This document shows, piece after piece, positions 1 through 12,900 of a DNA stretch of 49,028 bases. The notes beneath the pieces were generated by a model. The model was not told the DNA's origin, ran no database searches, and saw only the letters and a program-made list of their open reading frames with translations. The DNA is from Acanthaster planci. Taxonomy: Eukaryota > Echinodermata > Asteroidea > Valvatida > Acanthasteridae. Every line of letters starts with the position of its first letter. Within the stretch, counting starts at the first letter, position 1. The stretch spans positions 1,117,198 through 1,166,225 of the forward strand of contig NW_019091433.1 of NCBI RefSeq assembly GCF_001949145.1, written 5' to 3'. The translations under genes were made by a program, and so were the position numbers.

Positions 1-769
1 AACTGGTCTATCCATGCACGAGCAGAAAACGATTAACCAGGTATACAGAACGACTCCAACTTCCCCTTTGATAAGTTTGAAATAATTGAGAATCATGCTG
101 GCAATCAATGCATGTTGCATAAACCTAACCCTGTTGAGCATTAATATCATTAAAAAATGCCATTATCTGATTTTTTCCTAACACAACCGACATTCTGTTC
201 CAGAGGGTTTGCAGGTCAGGCACTTTCCAGTCGATTATTTCAGTTTTATCCAAACAATGTGTCTTTCAATTTATTTCAGGCCAATCATATTTCAGGATTT
301 TTCCCCCAAAGGACACTTTTCCAGGTTAATCTTGTGTACATTTGAAAAGTTTCCACTGGCTCGGAAGAAACTTGAAGTTGCATCTTCCCAAGTGACTCAC
401 ATTTCAAATCAGTTTCAGTTATCTGAGAGTGATGGGAATTACCCCCAGTCACCAAATGACCATGTGACACTGTCCTACAATTTTGCACAAACCAAATAAA
501 ACTGTGATACATGCAAACAAAATTGTCACAGTGCTCCTTATTCCAAACTCTGTCAAGAAAGATGGAAGGCCCTCCTTATGGTGATATAAACTTAGCACTT
601 CGTTGAAAAACTGTTCATGCATATACATTATAGCAAGTACTTGAAAAATATAAATCTGGCCATTATTCTAGAAGTGTCACGGTTGGTGTGCGGTGCAAAA
701 CTCCACAAATGATCACTGTCTAGACCTCTGGGAATTAGACTAAGATGGCAGCTGCCTGGCATAGCTGGT
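1..769 (-). other. Probable 3' untranslated region and flank of the CUB/LDLa gene
   Basis: No coding signal was seen on either strand. The stretch lies just downstream of the stop at 770. A TTTATT at 270-275 reads as AATAAA on the minus strand and could end the transcript after about 500 nt, but this is weak evidence. The rest is AT-rich without a recognisable repeat. Confidence 0.35.
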
Positions 770-900
770 CTACACAACTTCTTTACGACACTTCTTCTGC
801 ACAACGATGACTATGACCACAACAATAAAGACAAAGATGATGAAACCGATGAAAACACCGGCCAGCTGGCCGGGGGTCCAGTACCAATAGATTGACGGAT
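770..900 (-). CDS. Exon 7: transmembrane helix, short tail and stop
   Basis: The acceptor CTCCTGCAG is followed by 42 codons and TAG. The exon encodes IYWYWTPGQLAG, then about 23 hydrophobic residues (VFIGFIIFVFIVVVIVIVV), then the basic stop-transfer QKKCRKEVV. This gives a type I single-pass topology. The 3' untranslated region continues below position 770; a possible AATAAA is the complement of 270-275. Confidence 0.9.
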
Positions 901-3900
901 CTGCAGGAGATGAATCAAGAAAAACAAATGACATGAAACTATTCATTCCTCGGTACTTGGGCTAATGATCTGATTCTAAAAGCCAGATGTGCCTGTCAAG
1001 CTTCCTGTGTTGTCTTACACGAGTAGGTGGAATTCTGTAGTTATTTGAAAGTTGACATAAAGAACCTTATCACCAAACGATAAAATGACACTACCATGCA
1101 AGAAAGACAATTTTTGAAATAAAAAGGTGGAACAGACCCTTTATATTTTCAGCTGTCTGAAAAATAACTGACCTTTTTTTTGCATAATCTTTCCCCTTTA
1201 AGATGTGAGACTGACAAAAGATGCTAAGTTCCACAGATGTGTCAGCAATATTTCAGTGAATCTGAGAGGGTGGAATGCTTTAAATCTGTCATGTACTTGC
1301 CGTTTTCAAAAGGGTTTTACAATGTAAGTGTCAAAACTTATAACCCTGTAGGCCAATGAGGGATGGATGTGCACATACATGCATTCTAATATACACACAC
1401 GTATAGCTGGATGCACAATGAAATGACATGGCCCATGACATGCCAATTTTTGGAATTGAAGTACTTGACCCACGAGTTCTTGTGCATTCTCTTCAAATAC
1501 ATGCACATGTATATGTACACAGTACGGACAGAGCTGAATCTCTATCAGATTAATTAGGCACCAGTCTTGAAATACGAAGCAAAGTCACCACTTCAAACCC
1601 TAAAAAACAAGCACAAACGACAAATGGTCTATCTATCTTCAAGCTACAAGTGAAATCATCTGCTCTCCTACAATGCTAACAAGGGGGTTTTCAGCAATCA
1701 GTGTCTGGTACTCAGCCAGTACCTGACCAAGAGTTAATTGTGATCTGGGACCTAACGACACTTAATTCCTACTGGTGATTTAGACCGCCTCCCCACAAAT
1801 GCAATGATATCATACAGGAATAGGTACCCACCAGACGATGGGTAAACACAAGCTGGCTATCTATATACAAAGGCACTGCTCAGATGTTAACAATGTCATG
1901 CATGTCTGACTCACTGATGGCTGATGCCTAACCATAATCCCCATTTGTTTTGTGCACACACACACAAAATTCAAGAAGTCTGCGAGGCTGCCTCTGTATG
2001 TTGAACTTTAACTGGGCTGCTGAGTGCAGCTGCTCTGGTGGCAAATAATGCTTTGTGAGCGAGCCCCCAAGTATTGAAAAATATGAGGATACAGTAAGAG
2101 ATACATAAATACTCAGTATTTGTGGCATTTGGTTTATGACTACTACATTTTGACTACGAAAATAAAAAATATTTGGGCCCCTCCAAAAAGATTCCATGAG
2201 TTTAAATAGGTATGAAGGCAAGGCATTGAAACTCTACACACTACCCTAAAGGCAATGTACATTAATTTAATGCAGGAAATTCACACATATTGCTTTATAT
2301 ATTGCATAGTTATTGTTGCATATTCCAACGATAACTTTGTGCACAAAGGGCAGTTGGTAGGTTCAAAATTTCCCGCCCACAAAAACCATGCTGCAATGAA
2401 TCAGATTGTTTTTTTTTTAAGCAGTGCACATAGAAAATGAAGCACATCATTGGTAGAATTGGAATTAGCAATACATGTGCACTGCATCGGCTGTATCAGT
2501 GCACTTGTATACCAACTCACACGCACTGAATATGCTCCAGTTTCCATGGTGACAGATCTGCTGAAACATTGAAAAAAACAAACTGGGTTATTATTATACA
2601 TACGGCACAGGTTATAGTCCTCATCTGCTCCGTTTGGACAGTCACGGATGCCATTACAAAACTTGTCGACTGTCATACATGTTCGGGTCATTGGACAGTA
2701 GGGCTCAAATTTGGGTCCATTTCCGCTGAAACGGCTTTCGTCGTACAAGGAGTAGGAATAATCATCACAATTATCTGTGATGTAAGGAAGGGAAATGAGA
2801 ATGGTAAGACTGCTACATACCATGGAACTCTCAGCCGAGGACAAGAATACCATGTCTCCACGCAATGAAATCCCATATTTGGAACTCTGGCACTGCACTG
2901 GTTCCCATGCTGTTTTACCTCTTGTAAATTGAACATGGACCATGCACCGAGGTGGTCACTGGCTTCCCTTCCGTGTTTGAACTGATGGCGTAAATATGTA
3001 TAATTTGTACATATACTTCCCAACAGCTCCTTCCTGCTATCTTGGATGTCAGAAAATATTGACAAATGGGCGCTGTGGTCCATGTTCACTGTGGCCAACT
3101 ACTGACAGCATAAAAGCCTTTGCTTAAAGGTACAGTTTATCATTCATCATTTGTGCATTATGTTCCTCTGAGACTGGGGCAATGACGTCATTCAAAATCT
3201 GAAGCAGGCAACCTATAAACTAACCTAATGAAGGTTCTGCTCAGTGCATGCTGAATATTCTGAGAAAAACAATATTTTAGGATTGCCAGTTCCAATTAAA
3301 AGTTGCTAAGTCATGTTTTGTATGGAGCCTGAATTCGGCTTCTGGAGATACGTTCTCACTTTCGGTCAGGCGCAGTTCTGCAATGTCACTCACCGAACTG
3401 AGGAATATTGCAATTAATATTGTAGCAGCAATGCTTGCGCATGCTTCTAATGGCAAATTTCCAAATACGCGTACGCACCTTTAAACACAACTTGTTAGAA
3501 ATAGCCTCCTTTACTGTTTTCTTCAAATAACAGCTTGCCAGAAAAATTGTTTCAGTGAGTTCATGTAGTTCCACAGTCATTAATCTTCATGTACAGTGTA
3601 AGTAAGCTTTTCAACAATAATTTTGTCGGTCACCTTTTGGATATCTGCAAATGATGGACTTTATATGTACCTCTAGTTATTCAATTCTACCTCAGCCTTA
3701 CAGCAGACCTCCAAGGACAGAGGGCATTGCAAAATACAGCGTAGTGTGCAAATACTGCACACAGGAAAATCGTTTCACTCGTGGAAAACTGTAGTCAAAC
3801 AGTTTACATGAGACCTCTGTTGCATGCATTTGGCATTGCTGTGCGATGTACCCCTGACCCCTGACACAGAACAATTGTCATGCTTAGTCTTGGCAAGGCT

Positions 3901-6900
3901 TCCTGAACAGGGTCTCCCCCCCGGATTAAGGAAAATTGGGATTTTTGCTGGGGTATTTAACATCTTGCATGAAGCCAACAACAGTGCCAGACGGTAGTTG
4001 GGACAGTAGCATCGTTCAGAGAAACAAACTTACCGCAGTCCATATTCTCAGATTCATCATCGCATATCCCATAGCTGTGTCCGCGACACCGATCATACTC
4101 ACTGAAACAGGAGCTTTTATCTCTGCATTCGTACTCAGAAAATGACTCACCATTGTCGGAACTACCAGGACACTTGTATACTAAAATAAAATTAAAATGT
4201 AAGAAACTTGGAACAGTATCAGGCAGACAAAGTGTAAACCTACATGTGAATGTGCATTCTATCAACACTAATTTAGTGCGCAAACTATGCACAAAGACCG
4301 AGTTTGCATGCAGTGCAAACTGCTGTCTAAAACTAGGACTTGATAACAGACACAATCTCACGCAGAGTAACACACCCCTACAGTATGCAGCCGTGTGTAA
4401 TAAATCTTTTGAGATGTTCAATGATGGGATTGGACGAAAATAAGCAATGCATGTCACGCACAATCCTGCAGGGCTGCAAACTAGTCAATCTCAACGGTGT
4501 ATTTTCCCTTGAAATATGTAAATATGTGAACGCAAGTGATACTCAACTCATAGACAGACTCACAAGTCTACATGAAAAATCTATCCATTGTTTAATTCAA
4601 AGCTTGTTAGAAAAGAAATAAATGCACCAAGATCTTTGTATCAATCGCACTGGCAGCCACTTACACCTAAACATGGACCTACCACAACCCTCCTCGTCTT
4701 CTGCATTTGGGCAGTCAGGAATTCGATCGCACTTCCACTCTTTGGCAATGCACGGTCCTGACTCACTACCACAAGGTATCAGGCGGCCGGCGCAGGGAAA
4801 AGAAGAATTATCTGTCAATGGCAGAATGCAAATTGAATGTCTTAAGGTCAGGGCTGACTTCTTGCCACACACACATACATGTAGGTCAGTGAGTTTTATA
4901 TAACAAGCAGAACCTTGTCATTTGATGGAGGATTGTAGGTCCCGTGATATTTTATAAATAGTCTATTTCATGGCTGTAGCATCTCAGAGACCTTGGTCAG
5001 TCTCCAAAGATCTCACGTGTTAAATATACACTGTATGTCTATACTTCCTAAGATGAGACCTTCAGGAAGTGCCTTCAACACACTCCAAGTGACTGTTCAA
5101 ATATGCCCTGGGGATGCACACTGCACTTGTGATAACTGTGTTAAAACTTTAAAAGCAAACTACATCATCCAGTTCAAACATCTTCACTTGTCTTGTCCAA
5201 CAATGTTTCTGTCCTGTCCGTGTCTTTGAACAGAGGAGACACAAATGGTTGTTGAATAATTCGAAAAAGTATGGCAATCAAACAGAAACTAAAAATAAAA
5301 CAAGTATATACAGTATATATATATTAGGACCAAAAAACTCAGACCCACCTCTTTAAAAACAAAAACCCAAAAGATGCTTCATGTGAAGATGTTCAAGACT
5401 TGACTCTACTTACAGGTACATGTAATACATGTATTTGACAATGGCTGCAACACTGAACAGTGCACTGCGGCTCTAATGACACATTTGAACACGCATCAGG
5501 TCCAAATGTAAGAGAATACCCTAAACGATAAGCTTCTAAATGTACACATATATACAGACGACCACGATACGAATTTGTATGTACCGTTTTCATCGCTTTT
5601 GTCCGGACAATTTGGGTGGCCATCATTCACCAAGTTAGAGCTGATTACGGATCCATCGCGACAGCGGAAGGGATTGCTGAGATCCCCATCTGAAATGGAA
5701 AAAAAAAGAGATGAGTCAGTGCACCGGTAGGTACTGGTACAGCGTATTTCGAGTGCCATGATGACATGCTTGTACACAGAATTTTGGTGTTATTTTTTGA
5801 TGCGTACACATCAAACTTCCCTTTGAGGTATTCACCAATGTGCTGAAATGGTATTGAAAGTTTGTGAGTACAAGGGTAAGAATATTTTCATTAGGTGACC
5901 TACATGTATTGAGTTCACCCCGTAAAGTGGACCATCAAATTTGTCACTAAATGAAATCATTCTTTCCACTGCATGAACACAAAACATTTATTATTTGCTG
6001 TCTATGTAACGGGGAAAAATGACACACAATGGGGAACTCGCAAAACAGCAAAATCTCAAACCAAACCAAGGATCTTTGAAGGAAAAGTCGCAGGAAACTG
6101 AATTTATAAGGACTCAGACACCAATATTTGACTTCAAAAAAAGGGACAAAAAATAATTTATTAATGAAAAAGTACTGGAAAAAATGCCAAAACCAATTAA
6201 TAAAGGACTTAAAAGACTTAAACCAAAAGATTAAAAACCAAAACCCAACACAGTGTGTAAAAGAGACCTTATGAGTTTACACTCAGACCTCGATCTGTAA
6301 AAAAACCAAGAGAAGTAAAGAACATACATGTACATGTAGGAAACCAAAAAATTCCTCTACATAAACTACCGGTACGTGTACATACATGCAGTACAGAAAG
6401 AAGAGCAGGGATAAACACATCCTAATACTGAAATTGTGCACAGGTCTATGGGGCTCATTAAGTATTCAAATCCCTTGGCAAATCCAAATAATCAGTCAAC
6501 TAGGAAGAGAAGAATGGATGGAAATACTGATACATCACTAACATTCTTAGACTAAAAAGAGTACGAAAATATGAGAAAATCGGATAAGTATAGATCTAAA
6601 AGATGATACATGTATAAGCTTTGAATGTAATTGTTTTCTAGGCATAAAAGCTAGACAAAATTAGGAAAACTTCAGTGATTCAGAAAACTAATACTCAGAC
6701 AGAAAATTTCTTTTGCCGCTTGGGGGTGCACTTCATGCATGTTTGGGGCAAATCGTCTGCACATCTCCACGCATTTCCAATGGGGCGAAGACCTAGACCT
6801 AGCTCTAGACAACAGATTCGGATCCTGCCTCATTTTGATTACCAGTACACTGCTTTGAATGGTAGAAAAGTAAGATGGCTGCCCCGTGATAGAGGTCTAT

Positions 6901-9900
6901 TGCACATGCTTGTCATCCAGTGCTACGTGTATGTGGTATGACAGTGGAAATACGTGTACAATCATGGAGGAAGTATGTACCACATGCAATGTTAACCAAT
7001 GACGGGAGATTGAACAACCCACCAGTCAGCTGACTGGACCACATGTACATGGCATGTGGTTGTTGGTTTGGTTCAGGTTATGTAAGGCATGAGAGTACAT
7101 TGTACATGTACATGTTAGTGGGTTGTTAAAACCTTTTCTTTATTAAATTAATATTTGCTACTGAATCTGTTTGTGTGGTTAGCTGGCAAGTTTTATTCAG
7201 TACAGCCATTGGGTGCTAAATGTACGTTTTCATAATGCTGCAGTCAAACCTGGACAGAAACTGGAATCATAACCATCCCCCAAATAAATGTTGTACATGG
7301 CTTTAGAATATGACGGCGAAAGAAAGGCCTACGTTTTCAAGATCTGAATCAAGATCTGCTTGTCGCATTTGGGTCTGACCCCAAGCTAAAAAAAGAACAG
7401 GGATCAAACTGTATTTCTTAGCAATTTCTACATGTCGATGTATGCACCATACATGTAGTCATTACATGCGGGATAATTCATATATATTGCACTATTAGTC
7501 GTCTATTTGTCAATTAGCAATCTCCAACTCAACTTCCCTTTTTTTGGAAGATCTTTCAAAACTGTGAATTAGCGAGAGAATGCAATTGTCTGAAGGGGAA
7601 ATTGTTGACAGATCATACAGCAAGATCAAACAACTGCGCAGATCACAGCAAACTCTAATATTCACAATGCTTGCACAGGTACGGGGTAATACATGTACAT
7701 GAATCTTAACAGTATCCCACCTGTAGGGTGATTTACTGGCAACTTTCCTGCATCCTTACAAAACTCAACACCACAGAGTAAACTGTGCACATAAATAAAT
7801 GGACTCTAATTATATGTACAGTACCAGTATTTGTGGCATGCCTAATCCTATACAAAAACACAGCCAGTATGCCAGAGCAGTGCTCATCCTAACAGATACC
7901 AACAATACAGTTTGGCTAGTTTGGCTGTGTGGGATCGTTAAGGTCAAAATGTGCTGCTTTACTTTACACATTCCAGTCACCTCTAATATCTGTTGTTATC
8001 ATGTAGGTGGACAAATGACAATGTGGACGAATCAAGTACATTTACCCCGAAAGGTTGATTAAAGTTCTGATTCTTACCAGATTCGAACACTGGAGTCACA
8101 ACCAGACGGAATCCCACTGCCTGAGAGGCGCTTCTTACAGACAAAACTATCAACAGGTAAGGGCTTTGTGTCTTCACCTGAAACAATGTTTCATTACAGT
8201 ACTTTGCCAGTAGAGTTGTGGGGCGGAAGGAAGAAGATGAGCTTTGGTAGAACGTTAGACAAGAGCGACCGTTGCTGAACCCTATCGGTACATGTTCTGC
8301 ATTGACTACCAGAGAGCTGCTAGAGACAGAAGAGAATTTGTACTGACAGGTAGATCCCGAGGAGTATTCTGTTCCAATCATGGAGTAGACAAGTGTTGCT
8401 TCAGTCTCATATGTGTCGGAAGGTCCAAAGCTCCGAGTAAAGATGGAACGATATCCACAGGAGCTAACGATGTCAACCATTCCTGTCAGAGGAAAAAAAA
8501 ATGCAAATCCAAGTCTATACCAGATTCACACACAGGTCTTCATTGTGTCCATTACACTGCAACATTAGACATGGCAAAAATTCACCGATGAAAATGCACT
8601 TGAGTGGACGCATGCATCATGTTCATCGCTTCCACTTTGTGCGCATGTGTAGGGGGGGCAACATAACTTGTAGTTTTTTTTTACTCTGTTAAAAGTGGTG
8701 CCCCAGTTCCTTAGTTTAGTTTGCTATACCCTAAGCACCTGCATTGTTTTAGAGAGTTTCCCCCTTGAAGTTTAGCACATGTACATTCCAGACCCCCTCG
8801 TGAGTGCCACCACAAGGGACAAGGGTTGAGCAGTCCTCTTGACCCTCTGATAATTTTAGCAGACCAGCAGCATTCAGGCAACTCCACAATTTTAACAGCT
8901 CTGTGCCTTCATTGTACCAGCAAGATTCTGCCTTCTAAGCTTTGTCTGCTGTGGACTCAGTTTTTACTTTTAGAGTAATCCCCTGTGTGGGTTTTATCAA
9001 TGATTTCTTTCAGATTCATTTTTTGTTAAAGGTTTTTTTGGATGGAAGATTTATTGACTGTTTGTTGAAAACTCTATTTTGGATTTTTTTTTGGATTTTT
9101 GCTTAAATGGGCAACTGATTTTTTTTTATATGTCTCTGCTAATCTTTGGATGCCTCAATCAATTCTTTTCCTGGCAATTCTTTAGGATTTTTTGGGGGAA
9201 ATTTGTCCAGCTTCAACTTTGGTCCAATAAATCCAGGACACAGTTCAGACACAATTTTGCATTTCTTTCGTCCCAGTTAAATTAAAATAAATTTTGCATC
9301 TCTCACAAGAACGGGATTTTGGACGGGATCATAAAAGAGGAATACTAACACTCCACTTAGTAGAGCTACATGTACATGCCATAAGTTTGGTTTGCACAAA
9401 ACAAGTGTGAAACAACACTGGGTTGAACACAGAGCTTCATGTACATGTACATGATGGAAAATGTGGGAGAAAAATTTGATACTACGTGTACACGTGCATG
9501 TGGACATTTTTGACCTAAGCCCACTTGGGGGAAAAAGGTCCCCTTTTGAGGAGACATTCTCTCTTTCAGGGGACTGGTTTTGTGGGTTATGCTATTTAGC
9601 GTCAACGAGCGTCAACAAAATATTCAAGCATTTTTATGCAAATATTTTATATTTACGATATTAGTAAGGCTCCTACACATCATATTCAATGTATCACATC
9701 GAAAATGATATTTGAGTGTGGAAATTTGAGCGACAAATTCGGGCTTGGTCGTGCAGCCTGACCAGCCACCATCTTGTTTTTGTGTGGACGGTAGAGAAAA
9801 GAAAGATGTCGATCTCCATACATCGTGAAAAAGTTTCATTTTTCTGCGTGAATCTGGAAGCGAATTCGATGTTTCTCTTACACAGTGGCAGGTCTTAGAG

Positions 9901-12900
9901 TCTTTAAATTATAATAAAACTGCTTTTAAATCTTTAGAGGATATTTTCGAGTTGTTGACGATTTGTTGACCCTAGTTGTATGTGTTGACGCTAAATAGCA
10001 TGACCAAATTTTGTCCCCTAGTAAACTTCTCCGAATACTGGAACAGTTCTCGAGTTGTGATGTGTGCCTCTACTGATCAGCTGACTGGATTTCTTTACCC
10101 AAACTAAAGCCTAACCCTTTTGATTGTCATAAATTCAACCAATGACGACGGCCCAACTTCCAAAGATTTACAAAATCAGAAACTCATCAGATAATCTCAA
10201 GTGCATTTGACTAAAACTTGGCCAAATGTCCTGATGCCTTCAGGTTACTTCAAGAACTCTAAGTCACTACTCCATCATAGTACTCCGTGTGACTTACAGA
10301 AGACAAGGTTTACATGGTATCGTAACACTATGGGTTTTTCCATTCAAATTTTTTGTGGTGAAATGGTTCAAACGTGTAAGAAAGCTATTAAATCAAATTT
10401 CCCCCTGTCTGCATCTCGGTTCGACCATTTTCGTCCTGGTAGCTGCTGTGACCTGGAAACAACCATCGGGCGGGACACGCGACATTGTGCTATGCTGTGT
10501 AGTGGTGACAGATTGCGGGACTTAAAAATCCCCCTGCCTCCGAAAATGGTCGAACCAAGATGCAGAGCAAGCACAGTCATTGGTGGGCTTGACGCATGCG
10601 CAGTCTGACAAACAAGAACTGCATGAACGGGGGAAGCAAGAAATTGGTGAGCAAAAATCTCATTTCTTTTCCAAAATCACTCTGTCTCATGCTCTGAAAC
10701 TTGGTTATCACGCTTTTTAAGAGGTATGCATGTAGATTAATCTGATTTGCTGACAGGGGAAAATTTGATTTAATAGCTTTTTTCAAACTTGTGAAACATT
10801 TCACCACAAAAATTCGATTAAAAAAACTCATAGCATTACGACACCATGTAAACCTTGTCTTCTCTACGTCACACGGAGTATGACCAGATGACGGAGTAGT
10901 GACTTAGAGTTCTCGAAGTACCTTCAGGTATCGGTCAACTCGACTCCAACCAACCATCTGCTGGCCAGTTTCACGGGAAAAGTTGCAAAATGAAAAATTG
11001 GATATTGACGCCTTTTTTGATAGGAAAACTTTGCTGGAACTTCATGCTTTTTGTCTCACAGGGAGTTTACATCGTTGCAATCTCTAAAAAATTTTCAAGG
11101 CCTTGTGCATTATGGTTCTCAAGATATGAACTGAAACAGGTGCTAAAACACCAGATTTGGAGTCTCATTCAAATTTTCTAGAAACTGCAATTGATGTGAA
11201 ATAAAATCAAATAGAAACAGAACTGCCTGGTTTTGCGTGGACATTGAGATAAGTTCCAAGAAAGTGTATACCAAATTTCATTGGAATTGGCTGACCGTTT
11301 TTTTTCACTGTTTTGAGTGAGACAGTGGTTTGTTAGTTAAATGTTTTTTTTCAAAATGTCCTCTCCTGAAAATGGTATTTCTTCCAAAATGAAAAGAAAT
11401 GAAATATTACTCATTACCTGTCAACTCAACACTACACACTGTAATAACCTAATATAAAAATATTGTACTGCAGTGATCACAAGTAAATAAGATATAAATG
11501 CTCATGAATATGCCATGCAAATGTTAGTTAAAAACGTCCTTTTCCTGTGTAAGTACCTACACAGTTAGTGGAATTTTTAACTGCTACATTTCAGTATGTG
11601 TGTGGTTATAGAAGTTTCAAAACGAACTAAAATGTAACCCGAGTCACCGTGGAAATGCCCATATGGTCCACATAATGTTACTACGCACGAACTACAAATA
11701 CAGACATACCAAAAGCACAATGGAGTAAAGTATGTGTTCCAGAATAAGTACCTACATACTGACACTTGGTATAAAATAACACCAACAAAAAATGATTTCA
11801 ACAGATAACAACGCTTTTATTGCATTGTAATTATAGCATGACTCGCATTACACAAAAAAGGAAAGGAGTAAAATCGGCTTAGGTTTAAATCAAATTTCTC
11901 CTCAAACTATGAATTGGAGGAAAACAATGAATAGTTATCAGAAACCCACAACTCAATACCATTTCTACATCACCTAAAATGATATGCATTTCCCAACCAG
12001 TTTAGGAAAAATACATAAATAATCAATGTGACTCACGTTACCGTGACCTGCGTTACCTCAAGATTACCCTAGATTACGCACACATTAGCTTGATTGTTTG
12101 TGTATACATGAAGTTACCGGTGCAACAGTGCTGTCAGGTTTGCAGTTGAGAAGACAAATACTTGCCAAGTTAACACTTATAACATTATAACGATAAAAGA
12201 ATTACTTTGCAGAATTGACATGTGGTGCCCTCCAAAAACCAACATGCATGTACCGGTAAATGTCATTTTGAATGAATGCCACATTACCACATATGGTTGA
12301 TCAAACACACTTCATGACAAGAAGTTGTAATGGCCACGATGATTGACCTTGAAATCTTTCAGCCTATTCTGTTTAGCTTTTGTTAGGTTTGTTCCTTTGC
12401 CTTCTTAAGCTCACAACTTTTTCAGCTCATCTCATTCTTTTGCTTACGGTAGTCACTATACATATACTTCTCAGTTGTACTTCTCAGTAGCACAAAGCTT
12501 TTCACGTCTCTTTCGCTGTCTTTCTCCTGCTGTGAGAGCCATACAGCAATATCTGAAATGAAAGAAACAGTTCTAGTAAAATTTTGTGACATTCCTTACG
12601 GGTAATTTTACAAAAATGAAAGGCAATTAATGATACCTTGCAAATGATTAAATTATTTAGTACAAACATGTACATGTATGTCCTTGTAATTTCATATGTG
12701 AAGTACATACAAATTTGAACATTTCATGCGCTGACACATTGATTCCTTGGATTATTTGGCACTAGTAAACATGTGTAATGATGTGGGATACAAATTATCA
12801 AAGGTGACCCTGCAGGCACTTCTGCTGGGTTGTGGAACACAGTCGGGTCTTAAATCACTTTATGTGTCGTTTATGAAAACGTTGCTCCTGAACCATTTTA

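Noticed and set aside
10201-10608. 135-codon plus-strand frame
   Set aside because: It covers the arm and inner hairpin of the nested foldback; mirror frames exist on the other strand.
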